64,000 nt of DNA from Vibrio splendidus (GTDB taxonomy: Bacteria; Pseudomonadota; Gammaproteobacteria; Enterobacterales; Vibrionaceae): contig NZ_MCUN01000054.1 of NCBI RefSeq assembly GCF_002873455.1, positions 1-64,000 on the forward strand. The letters run 5' to 3'. The position numbers and the translations under genes are program-made. Under the pieces are notes generated by a model. The model ran no database searches. It saw only the letters and a program-made list of their open reading frames with translations, and was not told the origin of the DNA. Below are positions 34,094-43,133 of this stretch, piece after piece (positions within the stretch are counted from its first letter, which is position 1; each line of letters begins with the position of its first letter).

Positions 34094-34624
34094 ATGAAGC
34101 ATACAGTTGAAGTCATGATCTCCGAGCAAGAAGTTCAGGATCGAGTGAATGAACTAGGTAAACAGATCACGGAACACTACAACGGTAGTGAAGATCTAGT
34201 TCTAGTTGGCTTATTACGTGGATCTTTTGTCTTTATGGCGGATCTTGCTCGTGCTATCGATTTAACTCACCAAGTTGATTTCATGACCGCATCTAGCTAC
34301 GGCAACGGCATGGAAAGTTCGCGTGATGTGCGTATTTTGAAAGACCTTGATGACGACATTCAAGGTAAAGATGTTCTACTTGTAGAAGATATTATCGATA
34401 CAGGTAACACACTGACTAAAGTGAAAGAGATTCTAAGCCTACGTGGCCCTAAATCTATCGAGATTTGTACTTTGCTAGATAAGCCTTCTCGCCGTGAAGT
34501 GATTGTCGATACGAAGTGGATTGGTTTTGAAATTCCTGACGAGTTCGTAGTCGGTGTTGGTATCGATTACGCACAGAAATATCGTCACTTGCCGTACATC
34601 GGTAAAGTTGTACCTCAAGAGTAA
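34094..34624 (+). CDS. hpt: Hypoxanthine phosphoribosyltransferase Hpt
   Basis: Purine salvage enzyme (176 aa) that converts hypoxanthine, and less well guanine, with PRPP to IMP or GMP. The PRPP motif is VLLVEDIIDTGNTL (about residues 95-108). LVGLLRGSFVFMADLAR and YGNGMESSRDVRI shape the active site, and KWIGFEIPDEFVVGVGIDYAQKYRHLPYIG the C-terminal base-binding hood. GAGAG is close upstream of the ATG. The hpt/can pair with yadGH nearby matches the enterobacterial neighbourhood. Confidence 0.97.
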   Translation: MKHTVEVMISEQEVQDRVNELGKQITEHYNGSEDLVLVGLLRGSFVFMADLARAIDLTHQVDFMTASSYGNGMESSRDVRILKDLDDDIQGKDVLLVEDIIDTGNTLTKVKEILSLRGPKSIEICTLLDKPSRREVIVDTKWIGFEIPDEFVVGVGIDYAQKYRHLPYIGKVVPQE

Positions 34625-34646
34625 TAACGGCTCTGTGAAGAAAACA

Positions 34647-34676
34647 AAAGGCTCGCATAATGCGAGCCTTTCTTAT
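34647..34676 (+). terminator. Terminator after hpt
   Basis: AAAGGCTCGCA pairs with TGCGAGCCTTT around TAA, followed by CTTATAT. The A-rich left flank may let it also serve can on the other strand. Confidence 0.88.
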
Positions 34677-34715
34677 ATCTATTCTTTCTTACATCAACGG
34701 GTTAGAAGTCAATTT

Positions 34716-35375
34716 TTAACAAAGAGTTGGAGATGATAAGATTTTTTCAAGCGCTTCTAAATGGCTATTTTCTAAAGTGTCATTGCTTGAGCAACGAACG
34801 CCAAGGTCTTGCAGCTTGCCATTCCCAATACCATAAACCACACCGTGGATTTCAATATCTTGTCCACGTTCCCATGCGGTTTGCATGATGGTTGAGTTAC
34901 CAAGGTTGTAGACTTGCTCTGCAACGTTAATTTCGCATAACTTGTCACCCCATTGTTCACGAGGTAGAGATTCAATTTGCTTACGGTACTTAAGGTAGTT
35001 ATCGCGAATATGGAGTAGCCAGTTGTTGATAAGGCCAAGTTTTGGATTATCAATCGCAGCATTAACACCACCACAGCCATAGTGACCGCATACAATAATG
35101 TGTTTAACTTTGAGTACGTCAACGGCGTATTGCACAACGGACAGGCAATTGAGATCGGTATGAACCACTTGGTTTGCCACATTTCGATGAACAAACAGTT
35201 CGCCAGAATACAAACCAGTGAGACGCTCGGCCGGCACTCGGCTATCTGAACAGCCTATCCATAGAAAGCCAGGGCTTTGACCCTCTTCAAGCGTTGTAAA
35301 ATACTCAGGTCTTTGAGAGCGAATTTCTTCAGACCATTTAGAGTTGTTTTCAAAAAGCTGTTTAATCTCTGGCAT
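34716..35375 (-). CDS. can: Beta-class carbonic anhydrase Can
   Basis: Interconverts CO2 and bicarbonate, supplying bicarbonate for carboxylases (219 aa). Zinc ligands are Cys42 in GCSDSRV, His98 and Cys101 in CGHYGCGG; Asp44 and Arg46 complete the catalytic dyad. EQWGDKLCEINVAEQVYNL is typical of the E. coli Can/YadF branch. It lies opposite hpt and divergent from a SulP anion transporter, with 244 bases in between that contain a GTAAC/GTTAC dyad. Confidence 0.97.
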   Translation of the reverse strand: MPEIKQLFENNSKWSEEIRSQRPEYFTTLEEGQSPGFLWIGCSDSRVPAERLTGLYSGELFVHRNVANQVVHTDLNCLSVVQYAVDVLKVKHIIVCGHYGCGGVNAAIDNPKLGLINNWLLHIRDNYLKYRKQIESLPREQWGDKLCEINVAEQVYNLGNSTIMQTAWERGQDIEIHGVVYGIGNGKLQDLGVRCSSNDTLENSHLEALEKILSSPTLC

Positions 35376-35400
35376 TTTGCGTCTTACATCCCTTAATTAA

Positions 35401-35431
35401 GAATTGTAACTATACACAATGTTACAAATTC
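35401..35431. promoter_or_regulatory. Dyad in the can/SulP divergent promoter region
   Basis: GAATTGTAAC (35401-35410) and GTTACAAATTC (35421-35431) are inverted copies (one extra T) around TATACACAAT. It is 26 bases upstream of the can start codon. It could be an operator for an unidentified regulator. Confidence 0.5.
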
Positions 35432-35619
35432 AATCCCGTAAAAACTGCGTCAACACGCACTCATCTGACGTGTTCTAGTCGTTAAAATCATTAACTTAGC
35501 ACAGAAACCACCATCTGGTTATAAGTCATGAATAATGTGATTGAATTAACACTTTCTGTCTGATTAACTCATTTGCTAAAGTAATAAGGTTTGTCAGTTC
35601 ATCATCAGGAAGGTGTGTT

Positions 35620-37293
35620 TTGTTTGGAAGTCGTTTTGCAGATATCAGTCTCAAAGGGGACATGTTTGGCGGTGTAACCACAGCCATCATCTCACTGCCT
35701 TTAGCGTTGGCATTTGGTGTTGCTTCTGGTGCGGGCGCGGAAGCTGGCCTTTGGGGCGCTATTATGGTTGGCCTATTTGCCGCATTATTTGGTGGCTCAA
35801 ACAGCTTGATATCAGAGCCTACCGGCCCGATGACGGTGATCATGACAGCTGTGATGACGAGCATGGTGGCCAAGTATCCGGAAACCGGAATGGCAATGAC
35901 CTTTACCGTGGTAATGATGGCCGGTGCTTTTCAGATCTTACTCGGTACATTAAAGCTCGGAAAATACGTCACTTTGATGCCATATAGCGTGATCTCCGGA
36001 TTTATGTCAGGTATCGGTGTTATTCTGATTATCTTGCAGTTATCACCATTGTTAGGACATGCTGCTCCATCAGGTGGGGTGATGGGCACGCTTTCCGCAT
36101 TGCCTGATACTTTAGCCAATCTAAAAATAAGCGAGCTGTTTTTAGGAGGACTAACACTCGGTATCCTTTTTGGTTTTCCTGCTAAATATCGTAAGTATGT
36201 GCCTGCTCAACTGGTTGCTTTGGTTGCTGTCACCCTTTTATCAGTCATTATTTTTGATACCGATTCTATTCGCCGTATCGGTGAAATACCTGCTGGCTTA
36301 CCCTCTCTTGTCATACCGACTATTAGCGCTGAACAGTTTACGACCATGGTTATTGATGCCTTAGTGCTAGGCACTCTTGGTTGTATTGATACGCTTTTGA
36401 CTGCGGTTATCGGAGATTCATTGACTCGTAAAGAGCATGATTCAGATAAAGAACTTCGCGGCCAAGGCATCGCGAATATGATCTCTGGTCTGTTTGGTGC
36501 TCTACCCGGTGCGGGTGCAACCATGGGTACCGTAACCAATATTCAGGTGGGTGCTCGTTCTCCACTTTCTGGTGTTATTCGAGCCTTAGTTTTAGCATTG
36601 GTGGTATTGGTTGCTGGTGGCTTAACCGAACCGATCCCTATGGCGGTATTAGCTGGCATTGCGATGTATGTTGGTTTCAATATTCTTGATTGGAGCTTTA
36701 TCCAGCGAGCACACAAAGTAAGTTATGCCGGCATGGGCGTAATGTACGGCGTGATGTTTCTGACGGTATTTGTTGATTTGATTATTGCTGTCGGACTGGG
36801 TGTTTTTATCTCGAACATCCTGATAATTGAAAGATTGAGCCGAGAACAAGCCAGACAAGTTAAGGCGATCAGTGATGGTGATGATGAAGATGATATCCCA
36901 CTAACCGATAGCGAACGTCAGCTACTGGATAGTGCCAATGGTAAGGTGTTGTTCTTCTACCTCTCTGGGCCGATGATATTCAGTGTTTCAAAGGCAATTT
37001 CACGTCAGCACTCTAGTATCTCTGATTACGAAGCGATGATTCTAGATCTAACAGATGTACCTATGATTGATGTCACTGTTGGCCTAGCACTAGAAAATGC
37101 GATTAAAGATGCGTTGGATGCAGAATGTGAAGTGTACCTACTGTGTCCGAATGAGAATACTCGTCAGCAGCTAGAGAAATTCCACGTGCTTGATCTTGTG
37201 CCGGAATCCAACACCTATCGATTTAGATATGAGGCCCTGACAGCAGCAACAAGCTACGTTGATAGAGATGAACATCAATTTGAGTCAGTCTAA
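35620..37293 (+). CDS. SulP-family anion transporter with STAS domain
   Basis: A 557-residue transporter of the SLC26/SulP family. A membrane domain of about 14 segments spans residues 12-400; it opens with FGGVTTAIISLPLALAFGVASGAG and contains GGSNSLISEPTGPMTVIM, the signature substrate-site helix. A STAS domain fills about 440-545 (VLFFYLSGPMIFSVSK, then MILDLTDVPMIDVTVG). The start is TTG at 35620 with AGGAAGG six bases upstream. Members carry sulfate, dicarboxylates, or bicarbonate with sodium. Divergence from a carbonic anhydrase favours bicarbonate or another carbon acid, but that is inference. Confidence 0.9.
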   Translation: MFGSRFADISLKGDMFGGVTTAIISLPLALAFGVASGAGAEAGLWGAIMVGLFAALFGGSNSLISEPTGPMTVIMTAVMTSMVAKYPETGMAMTFTVVMMAGAFQILLGTLKLGKYVTLMPYSVISGFMSGIGVILIILQLSPLLGHAAPSGGVMGTLSALPDTLANLKISELFLGGLTLGILFGFPAKYRKYVPAQLVALVAVTLLSVIIFDTDSIRRIGEIPAGLPSLVIPTISAEQFTTMVIDALVLGTLGCIDTLLTAVIGDSLTRKEHDSDKELRGQGIANMISGLFGALPGAGATMGTVTNIQVGARSPLSGVIRALVLALVVLVAGGLTEPIPMAVLAGIAMYVGFNILDWSFIQRAHKVSYAGMGVMYGVMFLTVFVDLIIAVGLGVFISNILIIERLSREQARQVKAISDGDDEDDIPLTDSERQLLDSANGKVLFFYLSGPMIFSVSKAISRQHSSISDYEAMILDLTDVPMIDVTVGLALENAIKDALDAECEVYLLCPNENTRQQLEKFHVLDLVPESNTYRFRYEALTAATSYVDRDEHQFESV

Positions 37294-37351
37294 TTTTCAG
37301 TAATAAACTGACATGAATTAGTGGTAGACACCATATCTAGTATTGATGATT

Positions 37352-37387
37352 AATGCCGTTAAGTGAATAACTTAACGGCATTTTTAT
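37352..37387 (+). terminator. Terminator after the SulP gene
   Basis: AATGCCGTTAAG pairs with CTTAACGGCATT around TGAATAA, then TTTAT. Confidence 0.92.
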
Positions 37388-37614
37388 GTTTACTGAACAC
37401 TGAATTGGTCTTCACGTAGCTAATATTCTTGTTCGTTTTCGAAAGAAACTCTCACTCGATATTTGTATTAATCGTCAATCAACGATAGACTTGTCTGCAA
37501 AATGGCCGAGTAAACAAGTTTGGGTTAGTTTTCTGCTAGCTCGTTTTAAGCATTACTCTCTTCCTCAAGCTCGGTCATCAACATCTTATCTATAGCAAAT
37601 GGCAGTCTATCTCT
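37388..37614 (+). other. Non-coding gap before yadG
   Basis: Together with the SulP terminator this makes a gap of about 320 bases. It should contain the yadGH promoter, but I see no convincing -35/-10 pair, no strong dyad and no reading frame. Confidence 0.5.
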
Positions 37615-38532
37615 ATGTATGCATTAGAAATTGAACAATTAAGAAAAACTTATGCTGGGGGCTTTGAGGCTCTTAAAGGCGTTAGTTTACAAGTAGAAAA
37701 AGGCGATTTTTACGCACTGCTTGGTCCAAATGGCGCAGGCAAATCAACCACCATTGGTGTTATCTCTTCGCTGGTTAACAAAACTTCAGGCAAGGTTAAA
37801 GTGTTCGGCTACGACATTGATACCGATCTAGAGTTGGCGAAACAGAACTTAGGTCTAGTGCCTCAAGAGTTTAACTTTAACCCGTTCGAAACCGTTGAGC
37901 AGATCGTGCTGCAACAGGCGGGTTATTACGGCGTGCCAAAAGCTCTTGCGAAAGAGCGAGCGAAAAAATACTTATCTCAGCTCGATTTGTGGGAAAAGCG
38001 TGGCGAACGCGCACGTAACTTATCTGGTGGTATGAAGCGCCGTTTGATGATCGCGCGTGCACTGATGCATGAGCCTCATTTGCTGATCCTTGATGAACCA
38101 ACGGCGGGTGTTGATATTGAATTGCGCCGTTCTATGTGGGAATTCCTAAAAGAGATCAATGAGAAACAGGGCATTACCATTATCTTGACGACGCACTACC
38201 TAGAAGAAGCAGAAATGCTGTGTCGCAACATTGGTATCATCAATCGTGGTGAGTTGATTGAGAACACCACAATGAAGTCGCTGCTGGGTAAGTTGAGTGC
38301 TGAGACCTTTATTCTTGATCTTGAAGAAGGGGCGACTGAACCTAAACTTGAAGGCGTGAATAGCCAAGTGATGGTCAATGGCTCGTTAGAAATCGAAATC
38401 GATAAGAACTTAGGTTTGAATACCATCTTCGCTCAATTGAGTGAGCAACAAGTGAAAGTCCTCTCTATGCGTAACAAAGCAAACCGTTTAGAAGAGCTAT
38501 TTGTGAGTATCGTCCGTGAGGGGAGTAAATAA
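37615..38532 (+). CDS. yadG: ABC transporter ATP-binding protein YadG-like
   Basis: Nucleotide-binding subunit (305 aa) of an ABC-2 type exporter. Walker A GPNGAGKST at 37-45, signature LSGGMKRR and Walker B LLILDEPTAGVD are intact, with a switch histidine in TTHYLEEAE. The C-terminal 60 residues form the extra domain usual in this group. The ATG at 37615 has no good Shine-Dalgarno. yadH begins one base after the stop. E. coli keeps the same pair beside can and hpt; the exported substrate is unknown. Confidence 0.93.
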   Translation: MYALEIEQLRKTYAGGFEALKGVSLQVEKGDFYALLGPNGAGKSTTIGVISSLVNKTSGKVKVFGYDIDTDLELAKQNLGLVPQEFNFNPFETVEQIVLQQAGYYGVPKALAKERAKKYLSQLDLWEKRGERARNLSGGMKRRLMIARALMHEPHLLILDEPTAGVDIELRRSMWEFLKEINEKQGITIILTTHYLEEAEMLCRNIGIINRGELIENTTMKSLLGKLSAETFILDLEEGATEPKLEGVNSQVMVNGSLEIEIDKNLGLNTIFAQLSEQQVKVLSMRNKANRLEELFVSIVREGSK

Positions 38533-38533
38533 T

Positions 38534-39304
38534 ATGTACAGCCTATATTGGACAGCTTTCTGCAGTTTGTTAACCAAAGAGATCAATCGCTTCACGCGTA
38601 TCTGGGTGCAAACGTTGGTACCGCCTGCGATTACCATGACGCTGTATTTCATCATTTTTGGCAACCTTATTGGTGCGCGTATTGGTGAAATGAACGGTTT
38701 TAGCTACATGGAATATATTGTTCCCGGGCTGATCATGATGTCGGTGATCACCAACTCATATTCCAATGTTGCTTCGTCGTTCTTTAGTGCCAAATTCCAA
38801 AAGAATATTGAAGAGCTACTTGTTGCACCTGTTCCTAACTATGTGATTATCGCTGGTTTCGTAATGGGAGGTGTGGTGCGTGGCTTGTTAGTGGGTACGA
38901 TAGTCACATTCGTATCGCTTTTCTTTGTCGATCTGCAAGTTGATCATTGGGGCGTGATTATTGCGACTGTGTTTCTGACTTCAGTTGTATTTTCATTGGG
39001 CGGTCTAATTAACGCGGTATTTGCACGTACGTTTGATGATATCTCTATTATCCCGACCTTCATTTTAACGCCGTTGACGTATCTTGGTGGTGTGTTCTAC
39101 TCAATCAGTCTGCTACCTGAAGTTTGGCAGACGGTATCGAAGTTGAACCCTATCGTTTATATGGTAAACGCGTTCAGATATGGCTTCTTAGGTGTGTCTG
39201 ATGTCGGTATTGCCACGTCGTTTGGTGTATTGGGTGTGTTTATCGTAGCGCTGTATGGCGTCGCACATTACCTAGTGACAAAGGGTATCGGTTTACGTAG
39301 TTAA
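38534..39304 (+). CDS. yadH: ABC-2 type permease YadH-like
   Basis: Membrane partner of YadG (256 aa) with six predicted segments and the ABC-2 pattern: an N-terminal amphipathic stretch LLTKEINRFTRIWVQTLVPP and a central SSFFSAKFQKNIEELLVAPVP coupling region, followed by TPLTYLGGVFYSI. The start at 38534 has GGGGAG eight bases upstream, one base after the yadG stop; an alternative GTG at 38516 lies inside yadG and is not needed. A bidirectional terminator follows. Function as an exporter is inferred from the family. Confidence 0.93.
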   Translation: MYSLYWTAFCSLLTKEINRFTRIWVQTLVPPAITMTLYFIIFGNLIGARIGEMNGFSYMEYIVPGLIMMSVITNSYSNVASSFFSAKFQKNIEELLVAPVPNYVIIAGFVMGGVVRGLLVGTIVTFVSLFFVDLQVDHWGVIIATVFLTSVVFSLGGLINAVFARTFDDISIIPTFILTPLTYLGGVFYSISLLPEVWQTVSKLNPIVYMVNAFRYGFLGVSDVGIATSFGVLGVFIVALYGVAHYLVTKGIGLRS

Positions 39305-39340
39305 TGTACTGCGGATAAAGCTCGGAATGACAGATAAAGA

Positions 39341-39369
39341 AAAAGGTCGATATTATATCGACCTTTTTT
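39341..39369. terminator. Bidirectional terminator between yadH and panC
   Basis: AAAAGGTCGATA pairs with TATCGACCTTTT around TTA, with A-rich and T-rich flanks serving both converging genes. Confidence 0.93.
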
Positions 39370-39396
39370 ATGTCTTGCGTTCAAGCTAGAGGCTGA

Positions 39397-40287
39397 TTAC
39401 TCCGCCGTTTCTTCTTTCACTTCTTCTTTAGTTTCCGTAACCAGATCTAGAACTTGGTTATCGATAAGACGCGTCTTACCTAGGAAAGCTGACATCAGAA
39501 TCACAGCTTGAGTCGTTTCTGAAGTGATTGCTTGTAGCGTTTTCGCATCACAGATAAAGATCTCATCTGGTTGCAAGTCAGCTGCGCGTAGCTGGTCTGT
39601 CGCATCTTCAATTACTGACGCGTAATCATCACGACCACCACGAATAGCGCTGCTGATCCAACGCATAGTACGCGCTAAAACTGGAGCTCGTTGACGCTCG
39701 TCAATCGTCAGGTTGCTATTGCGAGAGCTCATTGCCAAGCCGTCCATTTCACGAACGGTCGCTACGCCTACAACTTCAATGTCTAACGCTAAATCTGTTG
39801 TCATCTGGCGAATAACAGCAAGTTGTTGGAAATCTTTCTCGCCGAAGCATGCAAAATTTGGCTGAACGATATTAAACAGTTTAGTGACAATCGTTGATAC
39901 GCCACGGAAGTGACCCGGACGAGACGCGCCTTCAAGCATGTGAGATATGCCTGGAACTTCAACAAACGTCTGTTTATCTAATCCATCTGGGTACATGACT
40001 TCTGGTGTCGGTGTAAACACGAGCTCAACACCTTCGGCTGTTAACTTACTTAAATCAGCTTCTAACGTACGAGGGTAGTTGTTCAGGTCATCGGTACGAT
40101 CAAACTGCATTGGGTTAACAAAGATGCTTACCACAACAATATCAGCCAGTTCACGAGCTTTCTTGACCAGAGTCAGGTGACCTTCATGCAGGTTTCCCAT
40201 CGTCGGGACAAAAGCAACCGTACGTCCATCACGCTTAAACTGTTTAATCTGCTCACGAAGAGCCGCTATTTCAGCAAAAGTTTGCAT
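39397..40287 (-). CDS. panC: Pantothenate synthetase PanC
   Basis: Condenses pantoate and beta-alanine with ATP to give pantothenate, the CoA precursor (296 aa). The nucleotidyltransferase motifs are FVPTMGNLHEGHLTLV (the HIGH-like HEGH near residue 34), GEKDFQQLAVI and the KMSKS-like MSSRNSNL. The C-terminal glutamate-rich tail (TKEEVKEETAE) extends beyond the usual end. It lies eight bases after panB. panD, making beta-alanine, is not in the window. Confidence 0.97.
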   Translation of the reverse strand: MQTFAEIAALREQIKQFKRDGRTVAFVPTMGNLHEGHLTLVKKARELADIVVVSIFVNPMQFDRTDDLNNYPRTLEADLSKLTAEGVELVFTPTPEVMYPDGLDKQTFVEVPGISHMLEGASRPGHFRGVSTIVTKLFNIVQPNFACFGEKDFQQLAVIRQMTTDLALDIEVVGVATVREMDGLAMSSRNSNLTIDERQRAPVLARTMRWISSAIRGGRDDYASVIEDATDQLRAADLQPDEIFICDAKTLQAITSETTQAVILMSAFLGKTRLIDNQVLDLVTETKEEVKEETAE

Positions 40288-40295
40288 AGTTACTC

Positions 40296-41090
40296 CTAAG
40301 CGATTGTATGAGCATCATCAGGGAAACGTGCGCTCTCTACTTCTTCTTTGTATAGAGCGACGGCTTTACGCATATCACCTGTTTCAGCTAGGAAATTCTT
40401 AGAGAATTTCGGCATGTAGTTCGCAGAAATACCAAACATGTCATGCATAACCAAGATCTGACCGTCGGTAACATTACCTGCACCGATGCCGATAACCGGT
40501 ACGTCACAAGCTTCTGTAATTCTTTTTGCCAATGAAGCTGGCACACATTCAAGGAGAACGATTTGAGCACCTGCGTTTTGCAGTGCTAAAGCGTCAGCAA
40601 CCATTTTGTCGGCTTGCTCGTCATCACGACCTTGTACTTTGTAACCACCAAAAATATTCACAGATTGAGGCGTTAAGCCTAAGTGAGCACATACTGGTAC
40701 TGCACGTTCTGTTAGCATCTTCACAGTATCAACCAACCAGCTTCCGCCTTCGATTTTTACCATGTTCGCACCGGCACGCATCAAGATTGCTGCGTTCTCA
40801 CAGGCTTGCTCTGGCGTTGCGTAGCTCATGAAAGGCATGTCAGCCATAAGAAGACAGTTTGGGCTACCAGCACGCACTGAGCGAGTATGGTAAGCAATGT
40901 CTTCAACGGTTACTGGTAATGTATCATTATGGCCTTGTAGAACCATACCCAGTGAATCACCGACAAGCAGAACTGGCATTTCTTGGCTTTCGAATAATTG
41001 AGCAAAGCTCGCATCATAAGCTGTCGAAGTCGCGAATTTACGGCCTTCACGTTTGCATTTGATCAGGTCGTTAATGGTTACTTTTTTCAT
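40296..41090 (-). CDS. panB: Ketopantoate hydroxymethyltransferase PanB
   Basis: Transfers a hydroxymethyl group from 5,10-methylene-THF to 2-oxoisovalerate, making ketopantoate. The TIM-barrel metal site is seen in LLVGDSLGMVLQGH (Asp45) and MADMPFMSY; HLGLTPQSVNIFGGYKVQGR and VIGIGAGNVTDGQILVMHDMFGI are signature stretches. 264 aa is standard. Second in the folK-panB-panC run; folK ends 22 bases upstream. Confidence 0.97.
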   Translation of the reverse strand: MKKVTINDLIKCKREGRKFATSTAYDASFAQLFESQEMPVLLVGDSLGMVLQGHNDTLPVTVEDIAYHTRSVRAGSPNCLLMADMPFMSYATPEQACENAAILMRAGANMVKIEGGSWLVDTVKMLTERAVPVCAHLGLTPQSVNIFGGYKVQGRDDEQADKMVADALALQNAGAQIVLLECVPASLAKRITEACDVPVIGIGAGNVTDGQILVMHDMFGISANYMPKFSKNFLAETGDMRKAVALYKEEVESARFPDDAHTIA

Positions 41091-41112
41091 TGGTTTTCCT
41101 TAATGCGCTTGG

Positions 41113-41598
41113 CTATTGTTGCCAAACATTGAGCCCGTTCTTATCAACTATTTTGAGTAGTTCTGTCAGCTCAGTCCCATCAGGGAGTTGTAAACTTGGT
41201 GCGATTTCAGCAAGCGGGTAAAGTACAAACTCTCGTTCTTTCATTCCGTAATGAGGAACGATTAAGCGCTCTGAATCGATCACCTCATTGCCGTATAACA
41301 CAATGTCGAGATCCAAGGTTCTTGGCCCCCAACGCTCGTCTTTACGGACGCGCCCTTGTTCTAGCTCGATTTTTTGAGTGCAATCAAGTAGTTCAATTGG
41401 CGTTAATTCGGTTTGGATTGCTACTACCGCATTGATGTAGTCAGGTTGGTTTTGCGGACCCATTGGAGTGCTACTATATAGCTGAGAGGTCGCAACAAAC
41501 GTTGATCGCGGTAAGCTTTTTAGCGTTTCGATAGCCAAATTTGTTTGGCTAACTGGGTCGGCAAGGTTACTGCCGACCGCAATATAAGCCGTTATCAT
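41113..41598 (-). CDS. folK: 6-hydroxymethyl-dihydropterin pyrophosphokinase FolK
   Basis: Transfers pyrophosphate from ATP to 6-hydroxymethyl-7,8-dihydropterin in folate synthesis (161 aa). YIAVGSNLADP, YSSTPMGPQNQPDYINAVV and RWGPRTLDLDIVLYGN contain the pterin and two-magnesium sites (the DLDI aspartates). The ATG overlaps the pcnB end by four bases (ATGA), so translation is coupled. Folate made here supplies PanB's one-carbon donor, linking the neighbours. Confidence 0.97.
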   Translation of the reverse strand: MITAYIAVGSNLADPVSQTNLAIETLKSLPRSTFVATSQLYSSTPMGPQNQPDYINAVVAIQTELTPIELLDCTQKIELEQGRVRKDERWGPRTLDLDIVLYGNEVIDSERLIVPHYGMKEREFVLYPLAEIAPSLQLPDGTELTELLKIVDKNGLNVWQQ

Positions 41599-42950
41599 TC
41601 GGACTGCTTACTCTTTTTGTTTCGGTAAGTCTTACGGCGACGATGGCCAGACTTTGATGGTGCAGCAACGTCGTTAGCCATCGCTTGGCGCATGTTGCGA
41701 CCCGCGGTCTGATAACGCTCCCACCATTTTGCTAGTTCTTTGGTTTCGCCACCCTCAATCTCGCCACGCATTTCTAGGAAGTCGTAACCTGCACGGAACT
41801 TATTCAGCTCCATAAGACGAACGGCACGTTTACCGTTACGACGAGGCAGTCGCAATTGCAGTTGCCAAACTTCACGAACGGTTGCTGTGTGACGACGAGG
41901 AATAGCAATAGACTTAACCTGCTGATCAAGAATGATGTTGCTCGCTTCCATGATCGCATCGTAATGCGCCATACCTTGTTCAGCGACAAGCTTGTCTGCA
42001 AGCTTGTTCATTGGGTACCAAAGAATGGCTGCAAACATAAATGCAGGGTTTACTCGCTTGCCATCTTCGATGCGAAGATCGGTTGAGTCGAGTACTAAGT
42101 CAAGCATCTGCTCTGTATGAGAGTCGTAACCTTCAGTGAAGTGCTCTGCAATTGCAGGGAACATCTGTTGGAACAGATTGTATTCACGCATTAGGTGATA
42201 GGTTTCTAAACCGTGACCTGATTGAAGTAATTTCAGAGACTCTTCGTAAAGGCGCGCTGCTGGGATATCTTTTAGCAGGTGTGCCAGCTCTTCGATAGGG
42301 TCTGCCGTGTCTTCTTCAATATCGAAATCCAGTTTAGCGGCGAAGCGCATTGCGCGAAGCATACGTACCGGATCTTCACGGTAGCGAGTTTCTGGATCGC
42401 CAATTAAGCGGATCAGCTTGTCTTCTAAATCTTCCACACCACCCGCGTAATCGTGAATGCTGTAGTCTGCAATGTTGTAGTACATCGCATTAATAGTGAA
42501 GTCACGACGCTCTGCATCTTCATCAACATTGCCGTACACGTTATCGCGTAGCAGCATGCCTTCATCAGATTGCGCAGAAACGTTTTTCGATGGCTCTTGG
42601 TGGTGGCCACGGAAAGTCGCCACTTCAATGATGTCACGACCAAACATGATATGTGCTAAGCGGAAACGGCGACCGATAAGGCGACAGTTTCTGAAGAGGT
42701 TTTTGATTTGTTCTGGTGTTGCGTTGGTCGCAATATCAAAATCTTTTGGCTGTGAGCCTAATAAGATATCGCGAACACCACCACCGACTAGAAATGCGTC
42801 AAAACCCGCACCATTCAGGCGATATAGCACTTTTAGTGCATTGTCGCTGATCTGCTTGCGTGAAATATTGTGCTCTTGACGAGTATAAATATTCAGAGCT
42901 AGTTCGTGGAATCCGCGTTGTTCGCTTGGGGTATTGTCGTTTGTATTCAT
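41595..42950 (-). CDS. pcnB: Poly(A) polymerase I PcnB
   Basis: Adds 3' poly(A) tails to RNA to speed decay (451 aa). It is in the class II nucleotidyltransferase family: FLVGGGVRDILLGSQPKDFDIATNATPEQI carries the catalytic DFD aspartates, and RRDFTINAMYY and EDPVRMLRAMRFAAKLDF follow. The long, basic C-terminus (KSGHRRRKTYRNKKSK) and the PcnB-type residues after the head favour poly(A) polymerase over CCA-adding enzyme, which vibrios encode separately. An Arg-rich tail is typical. First gene of the pcnB-folK overlap. Confidence 0.95.
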   Translation of the reverse strand: MNTNDNTPSEQRGFHELALNIYTRQEHNISRKQISDNALKVLYRLNGAGFDAFLVGGGVRDILLGSQPKDFDIATNATPEQIKNLFRNCRLIGRRFRLAHIMFGRDIIEVATFRGHHQEPSKNVSAQSDEGMLLRDNVYGNVDEDAERRDFTINAMYYNIADYSIHDYAGGVEDLEDKLIRLIGDPETRYREDPVRMLRAMRFAAKLDFDIEEDTADPIEELAHLLKDIPAARLYEESLKLLQSGHGLETYHLMREYNLFQQMFPAIAEHFTEGYDSHTEQMLDLVLDSTDLRIEDGKRVNPAFMFAAILWYPMNKLADKLVAEQGMAHYDAIMEASNIILDQQVKSIAIPRRHTATVREVWQLQLRLPRRNGKRAVRLMELNKFRAGYDFLEMRGEIEGGETKELAKWWERYQTAGRNMRQAMANDVAAPSKSGHRRRKTYRNKKSKQSE

Positions 42951-43133
42951 TAGTTTAGAACAAAGTAGGTATCGCCAACTTTGTTTTTCTCTTAGTCCAA
43001 AGTGGTAGTGCAGAGTTTAATTGCGGCTAATGATAGCTTAGCGCGAGCCATTTGAGAACATAGTCTGCTTAACCACTGTTACTGGTTATGGCATTTTTAT
43101 GTGTCGTTTTTGCTATTTGCCGTTAGTTTTGAG

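Noticed and set aside
41595..42950. CCA-adding enzyme instead of poly(A) polymerase
   Set aside because: The basic C-terminal tail, length and position beside folK-panB-panC and gluQ match PcnB; the two families share the head motif, so this was considered.
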